From JAWHTC01 sp032586155 (GTDB lineage: Bacteria > Pseudomonadota > Alphaproteobacteria > Rhodobacterales > Rhodobacteraceae), in assembly GCF_032586155.1 (NCBI RefSeq), contig NZ_JAWHTC010000002.1:1116001-1180000 (forward strand): a DNA stretch of 64,000 nucleotides, written 5' to 3'. The notes under the pieces were generated by a model. It saw nothing but the letters and a program-made list of their open reading frames with translations, made no database searches and was not told the DNA's origin. Numbering within the stretch: the stretch's first letter is position 1; every line of letters starts with the position of its first letter. Below are positions 58,489 through 64,000 of this stretch, piece after piece. The translations under genes were made by a program, and so were the position numbers.

Positions 58489-60123
58489 ATGCGCGTTTTG
58501 CCTTTGGTTCTGGCCTTTTTTCCGAGCGTCGTCCTGGCGGATGACATCACCCTGACAAGCAAGGTCACGGATGTGTTGATGTACCCCGAAGGGGCCAAGA
58601 TCACTCGGGTGGTGCCATTCCAGGTGCCCGAGGGGCGGCATCAATTGCGGCTGATCGACCTGCCTGCGGGTACGCCGATGGAGGCGGTGCGAGTCAAGGT
58701 GAGCGGGGTTGCAATGGGGGCGGTAACGCTGCGCGACAACTACGTGCCACCCGCCGAGGACCGGGAAAGTGACGCGCTGAAGGCAGCGCGGGATGAGGTT
58801 GAGCGTCTGCAAGAGGCCGTGCGGGCCAAGGAGGATGCGGCAAAGGCCATTCGGGCGGCTGGTGAAGCGGCAGATACGCGGATCACCTTCCTGCGCCAGT
58901 TGGGCCAGGGGGAAGCGCTGAGCGGAGCCGGGACAGATGTGCTGCGCGATGTGTCGCGGATGGTGGGGGAAGAAACCCTTGCGGCGCGTCAGGCGGCGTT
59001 GTCGGCCGAGGGCGAGGCGCGCAAGGTGGATCGTGAGGTCGAGGATTTGCGCGAGGCGCTAGAGAAGGCGAAACAGGCGGTTCGGGCGTTGGTGCCGGAA
59101 AGCGAGGTCAGGAACCTTGTGGCCGTCGAGGTTGCGGCGGGGGCGGCAACCGAAGGCGTGATGGAGGTCAGCTATTACGATTGGCGGGCCAGTTGGATGC
59201 CGGTTTACGATGCGTATCTGGATCGCAAGGCCGGGCAGGTGACGCTGAAACGCGGGGTGCTGGTGGCACAGAATACCGGTGAGAACTGGCGGGACGTGAC
59301 GCTGGAGATGTCGACAAACGCGCCTGAGGGCAAGGTGCAGCCGTCGCACCTGTGGCCCGACAAGCGCCGGATCACAGACCCGGAGAAGCAACGAGCGGTG
59401 ATGACTAGCAAGCGCTACGACGAGGCCGAGATGGGAATGATGGCCGATCCGGTCATTGAAGCACCCGTGATTGTTGAAGAGGCTTCAGCTTCGGTCAGTT
59501 TTGACGGGCTGAGCGTGACCTATACCTATCCCGAGAAGATCAACCTTGCGTCCTCGGCGGATCATGTGCGGCTGGCGCTGGGCGAGTTGGGGTTTGATGC
59601 CGAAGTCAAGGCGCAGGCGGTGCCAAAATATGACGAAACCGCATTCCTGGTGGCCGAGTTCACCAATGACAGCCCGGAACTGATCCTGCCCAGCGAGGCG
59701 GTGCAGCTGTTCCGAGACGGTGCCTATGTCGGGCAGGTTGAGGCACACGAGCCGATCCCGACCGGGGCCGAGGCAATGCTGGCCTTCGGTCCGATCGAGG
59801 GGCTGCGCCTGACAAGGGTTGTGGATCGAAACCAGGGCGAGCGCGGTGTTCTGAGTACCTCGCACCAGATTGCCGAAAAGGTGCGGATCGAGGCCGAGAA
59901 CCTGACTGGGGATACCTGGCCGATGCGGGTGATTGACCAGGTGCCATACTCGGAACAGGAGGATCTGGTGATCACCTGGAATGCCAAGCCACGCCCGGCT
60001 GAGCTGGACGTGGATGACGGCAAGGGGATCATGGCCTGGGAGGCCGAACTGGCACCCGGAAAGACCATGAAAATCGACCTGAACTACACCATTGATTGGC
60101 CGGACGGGAAAGTTCTGCGCTAG
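58489..60123 (+). CDS. MuiA-family (DUF4139/DUF4140) protein, exported
   Basis: A 544-residue protein with a signal peptide (MRVLPLVLAFFPSVVLA). The N-terminal DUF4140 domain (about 20-120) is followed by a charged coiled coil (about 90-215: LKAARDEVERLQEAVRAKED and more) and a C-terminal DUF4139 beta-rich domain (about 220-544) with SYYDWRASWMPVYDAYLD. The family is called mucoidy inhibitor A, but its molecular role is not known. GAGGAG precedes the ATG. It is monocistronic, between terminators. Confidence 0.85.
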   Translation: MRVLPLVLAFFPSVVLADDITLTSKVTDVLMYPEGAKITRVVPFQVPEGRHQLRLIDLPAGTPMEAVRVKVSGVAMGAVTLRDNYVPPAEDRESDALKAARDEVERLQEAVRAKEDAAKAIRAAGEAADTRITFLRQLGQGEALSGAGTDVLRDVSRMVGEETLAARQAALSAEGEARKVDREVEDLREALEKAKQAVRALVPESEVRNLVAVEVAAGAATEGVMEVSYYDWRASWMPVYDAYLDRKAGQVTLKRGVLVAQNTGENWRDVTLEMSTNAPEGKVQPSHLWPDKRRITDPEKQRAVMTSKRYDEAEMGMMADPVIEAPVIVEEASASVSFDGLSVTYTYPEKINLASSADHVRLALGELGFDAEVKAQAVPKYDETAFLVAEFTNDSPELILPSEAVQLFRDGAYVGQVEAHEPIPTGAEAMLAFGPIEGLRLTRVVDRNQGERGVLSTSHQIAEKVRIEAENLTGDTWPMRVIDQVPYSEQEDLVITWNAKPRPAELDVDDGKGIMAWEAELAPGKTMKIDLNYTIDWPDGKVLR

Positions 60124-60140
60124 GTCACACTGGGTACGGT

Positions 60141-60167
60141 GGGTACGGTGGGTTTGCACCGACCCTA
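60141..60167. repeat. GTAG-headed hairpin (REP-like), copy D
   Basis: GGGTACGGTG and CACCGACCC pair with a small internal bulge, then TACG follows. The minus strand reads CGTAG before the hairpin. A tandem GGGTACGGT unit precedes it (60132-60149). Confidence 0.62.
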
Positions 60168-60174
60168 CGGGATA

Positions 60175-60202
60175 CGGGGCGGTCGATTGGCCGCCCCGTT
60201 TT
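60175..60202. terminator. Terminator between convergent muiA-family and carbonic anhydrase genes
   Basis: CGGGGCGG (60175-60182) pairs with CCGCCCCG (60191-60198) around an 8-base loop, followed by TTTT. It ends rightward transcription after 60123 and lies only a few bases from the opposing gene's stop. Confidence 0.75.
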
Positions 60203-60206
60203 CGTA

Positions 60207-60854
60207 TCAGACCGCTGCGAAGCCGCCGGTTTCGGGCAGGTACTGTTCAATCGCGCCTTCGCCGATGTCGTGCCACAGACCGTGCAGCGACAGGCGCCCG
60301 CTTTCCACGGCTTCGGTAACGAAGGGGAAGGTCATCAGGTTTTCGAGGCTGACGATCACCGCCTGTTTTTCCAGTGCGCCGCCCTGGTCTTCGCCGGGCA
60401 GGTCCTTGACCCGGTCATACCCGGGGCGCAGGATGTCCATCCAGCGGCCGACGAAGCTTGATTTTTCTTCCAATGCCGGGGCGTTGCCGGTGCACATGTC
60501 AAGACAGCCCTGAACCCCGCCACAGCTAGAGTGACCCATGACGATGACATGGGCGACCTTGAGCGCAGTCACGGCATATTCCACCGCGGCCGAGGTGCCG
60601 TGCTGGGCACCGTCGGGTTTGTAGGGTGGTACGAGGCTGGCGATGTTGCGGTGAATGAAGAACTCGCCCTGGTCGGCGCCAAAGATTGCGGTGACGTGCA
60701 CGCGGCTGTCGCAACACGAGATGATCATGGCACGGGGGTGCTGACCCTCGTCGGCAAGGCGGTGATACCAGGCTTCGTTGTTCTTGTAGGTGGTTGCCTT
60801 CCAACCCGCATAGCGTTGAACCAGATAGGATGGCAGGGGCTTGGCCAATTGCAT
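60207..60854 (-). CDS. Beta-class carbonic anhydrase
   Basis: A 215-residue zinc enzyme interconverting CO2 and bicarbonate. Zinc ligands C47 (SCCDSR), H108 and C111 (GHSSCGG) and the D49-R51 dyad are intact. It is cytoplasmic, with no signal peptide. It could supply bicarbonate to carboxylases or, if RuBisCO is present in the genome, take part in carbon handling, but it is 17 kb from the cbb operon. Confidence 0.94.
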   Translation of the reverse strand: MQLAKPLPSYLVQRYAGWKATTYKNNEAWYHRLADEGQHPRAMIISCCDSRVHVTAIFGADQGEFFIHRNIASLVPPYKPDGAQHGTSAAVEYAVTALKVAHVIVMGHSSCGGVQGCLDMCTGNAPALEEKSSFVGRWMDILRPGYDRVKDLPGEDQGGALEKQAVIVSLENLMTFPFVTEAVESGRLSLHGLWHDIGEGAIEQYLPETGGFAAV

Positions 60855-61012
60855 GTCGACTCCTTGGGCGTGGACTTAAGTCTGGCGCGACAGATAGCCA
60901 AAAATTGCGGAGATTTCGAGAGAAAAGACCGCCCCGCCCTAACCTTTTAGAGAGGTCTTTGGCCCCACGATGCGCCAATGCCGTGGGGGCAGTGAATGGA
61001 AAGGGTGAGATC

Positions 61013-61393
61013 GTGGATGTGGTGACCATTCTGGCGCAGAATGAACCGGTTCGGGTGGACGCGGAAACGCTTGAAGGGCTGTACCGGCAATTGGGCGACA
61101 TCAATGCCGAGGACATTGTGTGCCGCGCGATGGAGGAGCTTGCCGTCAAGCTGGCCCAGGTCGAACGGTTTTACCGCGAAGGCCGGTTCGGCGATATTCG
61201 CAAGGCGGCGCGGATGATCGTGGCCATTGCCGAGCAGATCGGAATGAAGCTGTTGGCGCGGGTGGCGGGTGATTTGAAGGCCTGTATCGACATGGGGGAC
61301 GAGATTGCGCTGGCTGCCGTTCTGGCGCGGTTGATCCGCACCGGCGAGAGGTCATTGACCGAGATTTGGGATTTGCAAGACCTGTCGATCTGA
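61013..61393 (+). CDS. Small helical protein resembling an Hpt domain, lacking the His
   Basis: A 126-residue protein starting at GTG 61013 behind AAAGGG (an in-frame extension to 60794 overlaps the carbonic anhydrase gene and is unlikely). It is nearly all helical. The segment RKAARMIVAIAEQIGMKLLARVAGDLKACIDMGDEIALAAVLARLIRTGE resembles the four-helix bundle of histidine phosphotransfer domains, but the expected phospho-accepting His is absent. It could be a pseudo-Hpt regulator. No named family is recognised. Confidence 0.6.
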   Translation: MDVVTILAQNEPVRVDAETLEGLYRQLGDINAEDIVCRAMEELAVKLAQVERFYREGRFGDIRKAARMIVAIAEQIGMKLLARVAGDLKACIDMGDEIALAAVLARLIRTGERSLTEIWDLQDLSI

Positions 61394-61499
61394 GCGGCGC
61401 GCGGGGGGTGATCGGCTGAAGTCGTACGTCATGCGGCTCTGTCTGTGTTTGGCTCATGGTTTGGAACAGGCGACCGCATCGTCTAACCCAGCTTCGCTG

Positions 61500-62590
61500 C
61501 TATAGGCGCACGGATTTGTAGGGAACCCCTTCCAGCGTGCTATACGTTCTAAGGCCGTGCTGCTCGAGCGCTTCAAGAGTTTTCATTGGCAATTCCCCCT
61601 CAACGGTGACAACGATTTCGTGCCGGTCTTCCGTGAAGCGAACGACAACGTCATCGATAAGGATCCGATGGGTTTTGTGGTCTTCGGAGGCGGTGTCAGG
61701 TTCGATCTTGCGATGCGGGATTGGGGGTGAAAACCGCCCTTCGAACAATTCGACATCTACTATGAGGCCACGTTCTTCAAATTCGGTGCGATAACGCTCG
61801 GCTATCGTGCTTTTGCGCGAAGAACGGTTTGCGCGCGCGACCTGCTCGATCCCCCACAGGTCATTGTAGCTTTCGTCTTCTCGCAGCAAAATCCAACGTT
61901 GAAATGGTTTGGTCTCGATGAACTCCCAAGACATCTTTGCAAGATCGAACTCCCAAGTTGTCAGGTTCTCGACCGTTCTGTCTGTGGGTTGATGTGTCAC
62001 CTGACCTTCGGTGCAAATCAGTCTGGCACCGCCACGCGCACATTCGGCCTTGTGGTCGTAGAGCCATGGCGGCGCGTCCCCTTGAGTTGCCACGGGGTGA
62101 ATGGAGAAATCGGAAAGCCGGAGGCGAAAAACCAGGGTGTCGTTGTGGTCTCGGTCATCTGGATGGCGCAGCCCGCCGATGATGATTATCTCGTTGCCCC
62201 ACAGCGTTGCGCTGTGAAAATCGGTTGGTGGGAAGATATCGGTTGGGTAGCCGTAGAGCTCAATAGAAGCATCAGGCCTTACGGCAACAACATCATTGTA
62301 GATGTAAAAGTCGGGGTCATAATGGTCTTCGTGTTCCCCCCAATGTAAATGCGTGTTCCATCGGGAAGGTGCGTTTCCGACTGACCAAAGCGGTCAAAAC
62401 ACCATCCTGGGGATTGCTTTTCGCCGGAGCCTGCCGCCTTGTGCGCCGCATGGGGCCAAGCTCGTGTCTGAACGAGCCATGACCAAACATCATTGGTCTG
62501 ATTTTCAGGGTTTGATTTGCCTCTTCTGGGCAGGTGCCAGTTGTTGAACTGGGCCACCACCTCAGGCGGTGCTTGAAGCTTTGTTTTCAT
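61500..62590 (-). pseudogene. Kelch-repeat-like protein, broken by a single-base frameshift
   Basis: Read in two frames, this is one protein of about 363 residues. The first part (62590 to about 62336) begins MKTKLQAPPEVVAQFNNW and includes WSWLVQTRAW and WCFDRFGQSETHLPDGTRIYIGG. The rest, from 62335 in the other frame, continues EHEDHYDPDFYIYNDVVAV, HSATLWGNEIIIIGGLRHPDD and then the long open end. IYIGG and IIIIGG with preceding His/Ser are kelch-type blades. The break is at a run of six C (62336-62341; G on the coding strand), where one extra G restores the frame. GC is about 50 percent, below the neighbours. It may be a pseudogene, a phase-variable tract or a sequence error. Confidence 0.7.
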
Positions 62591-62790
62591 TGCAGCGTCG
62601 GCTCTGCCGACCGGGTTGCTTACTATGTGGAACCTTTATTACGAGGTTTTCCGACCACATCCAACAGGGTTCCAACCGTGCCCGGCGCAGACGAGCACGC
62701 CAAAGCGGTGGTATGCGTAACTGTCGGGGTTGCAGGCCGCGCGGATCGGGATAGGCTGCGCGGGACAATTGCCAATGCGGAGCACGCCCC

Positions 62791-64000
62791 ATGTCCTCGA
62801 CCGATACCAAGCCGAGCCCGATGAAGTTTGCCGATGGCGCCGATGGGGCGATCCCGCTGCGCCTGTTGGCGAAGGACGCTTTGGAGGGGTGGCTTGAGGA
62901 GCAGCCCGAGCGGGTGGCAAGCTGGGTTCGGGCATCAGGGTTCGAGGCCAAGCTTGGTCAGGCGCTGGTGATCCCGGGTGAGGATGGGGCGCCGGAGGCG
63001 GCGCTGGCCGGTTTTGGGGATGACAAGACCCGGGCGCGCGGGCGGTTTCATCTGGCAGGTGCGGCGGCGAAACTGCCCGAAGGGGTGTATGCGCTGAGCA
63101 GTGATCTGGAGGGGTCGGCGCTGGAGGTTGAGGCGCTGGGTTGGTTATTGGCGGGTTACGCGTTTGACCGCTATGCCAAGGCCAGCGGGATCAAGGCGCG
63201 GCTGGTGGCACCAGAAGGGGTGGATGCCGCCAAGATCGAGGCGATTGCGAAAGGCGAGGCATTGACCCGGGACCTGATCAATACACCGGCGAGTGATATG
63301 GGACCGGTGGCGCTCGAGGCGGCCTGTGTCGACCTGGCGGGGCGGTTCGGGGCCGAGATTTCGGTGATCCGGGGCGAGGCGTTGTTGGAGGAAAACTTTC
63401 CGATGATCCACGCGGTGGGTCGGGCGAGTGTCCAGGTGCCACGGTTGATTGACATGAGCTGGGGTGACAAGGGGCCCAAGCTGACTCTTGTGGGCAAGGG
63501 GGTGTGTTTCGATACCGGGGGGCTGAACCTGAAACCCGGTGCCAGCATGGGGCTGATGAAGAAGGACATGGGTGGGGCAGCCACGGTAATGGGCCTCGCG
63601 CATATGATCATGGCGCTGGGGGTGCCGGTGCAATTGCGGGTGCTGATCCCGGCGGTCGAGAACGCGGTGAGCGGCGATGCGTTCCGGCCCGGGGATATAA
63701 TGGCCAGTCGCAAGGGACTGTCGGTCGAGATCAACAACACCGATGCCGAGGGTCGGTTGGTGCTGGGCGATGCGCTGGCACTGGGGGCCGAGGATGGGCC
63801 GGACCTGATGATTTCGATGGCGACGCTGACCGGCGCGGCGCGGGTGGCCGTGGGGCCGGATCTGTCGCCCTATTATAGCGACGATACAGGGGTTGTGGCC
63901 GCGCTGGAGGGGGCGGCGATCCGGGTGGCCGATCCGGTTTGGCGGATGCCGTTCTGGAACCCCTACGAGGCGATGATCGAGCCTGGGATCGCCGATCTGG
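62791..64000 (+). CDS. Leucyl aminopeptidase, M17 family (N-terminal part)
   Basis: The frame opens at ATG 62791 (MSSTDTKPSP) and continues off the right edge, so about 403 residues are visible. The M17 metal and catalytic motifs are VGKGVCFDTGGLNLKP (Lys and Asp ligands), MKKDMGGAATV and NNTDAEGRLVLGDAL (Asp, Glu and catalytic Arg). It removes N-terminal residues from peptides in the cytoplasm, forming a hexamer with two metal ions per site. The 200 bases upstream, between it and the kelch gene start, are of mixed composition with no clear promoter. Confidence 0.92.
   Translation, partial: MSSTDTKPSPMKFADGADGAIPLRLLAKDALEGWLEEQPERVASWVRASGFEAKLGQALVIPGEDGAPEAALAGFGDDKTRARGRFHLAGAAAKLPEGVYALSSDLEGSALEVEALGWLLAGYAFDRYAKASGIKARLVAPEGVDAAKIEAIAKGEALTRDLINTPASDMGPVALEAACVDLAGRFGAEISVIRGEALLEENFPMIHAVGRASVQVPRLIDMSWGDKGPKLTLVGKGVCFDTGGLNLKPGASMGLMKKDMGGAATVMGLAHMIMALGVPVQLRVLIPAVENAVSGDAFRPGDIMASRKGLSVEINNTDAEGRLVLGDALALGAEDGPDLMISMATLTGAARVAVGPDLSPYYSDDTGVVAALEGAAIRVADPVWRMPFWNPYEAMIEPGIADL

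Noticed and set aside
60132..60149. Tandem GGGTACGGT units as a microsatellite
   Set aside because: Only two units are present, and the second forms part of the REP-like hairpin copy D.
62639..62935. Minus-strand frame upstream of the kelch gene ending GHGWNPVGCG
   Set aside because: It overlaps the start of the leucyl aminopeptidase on the other strand and matches no family; the tail has no start or ribosome site of its own.
1..64000. tRNA, rRNA, CRISPR array, insertion sequence or prophage
   Set aside because: I looked for tandem spaced repeats, transposase or integrase motifs and conserved RNA segments and found none.

Overview
The window is chromosomal DNA from an alphaproteobacterium of the Rhodobacteraceae (Roseobacter/Rhodobacter group). 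The evidence is the hemN-fnrL-usp-ccoNOQP-ccoGHIS arrangement typical of that family, a phosphoribulokinase nearly identical in motif and length to the Rhodobacter enzyme, GC content around two thirds in the core genes, and dense gene packing with many ATGA overlaps. No rRNA, tRNA, CRISPR array, insertion sequence or prophage was seen.

Layout. 1-1899: end of a Yej-type peptide ABC transporter. 2057-16117: micro-oxic respiration island, with anaerobic haem synthesis (hemN), the oxygen sensor FnrL, a universal stress protein, cbb3 oxidase (ccoNOQP) and its assembly genes (ccoGHIS). FNR boxes lie in three of its intergenic regions. A foreign-looking hydrophobic gene sits between fnrL and usp, and a LysR gene plus a hairpin-rich stretch interrupts ccoP and ccoG. 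16343-17797: a D-Ala-D-Ala carboxypeptidase with a SPOR-like end. 18138-29881: a minus-strand run of twelve genes encoding a full beta-oxidation-like pathway (CoA ligase, two acyl-CoA dehydrogenases, hydratase, two SDRs, thiolase) plus a nitronate-monooxygenase-like protein, histidine phosphatase, ACAD10/11-type kinase, thioesterase and NADP oxidoreductase. 30048-31016: a quinone oxidoreductase.

31202-43471: cbbR and a divergent eleven-gene Calvin-cycle operon (fbp, prk, tkt, gap, pgk, fba, rpe, serine/alanine-glyoxylate aminotransferase, thioredoxin-fold protein, phosphoglycolate phosphatase, cbbY). No RuBisCO gene is present, although prk, the phosphoglycolate phosphatase and cbbY only make sense with one. 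The GAPDH carries substitutions that predict NADP(H) use.

43547-54671: an M20 peptidase, panBC, and a second peptide-type ABC transporter operon ending in an aldehyde dehydrogenase, a small Cys-His-Asp protein and an SDR. 54893-64000: an MFS carrier, a tiny membrane protein, a dihaem cytochrome c, asd, a MuiA-family protein, beta-carbonic anhydrase, a small helical protein, a frameshifted low-GC kelch gene, and the start of a leucyl aminopeptidase.

Between genes there are at least three repeat families: (i) GAGTATTT...CAAGAAAGAG arms, found in four convergent gene junctions and degenerately in an ABC operon; (ii) a CCGAGCGAAGCGAGGCC block next to the first in three of them; (iii) small hairpins headed by GTAG on one strand, which look like REP elements.
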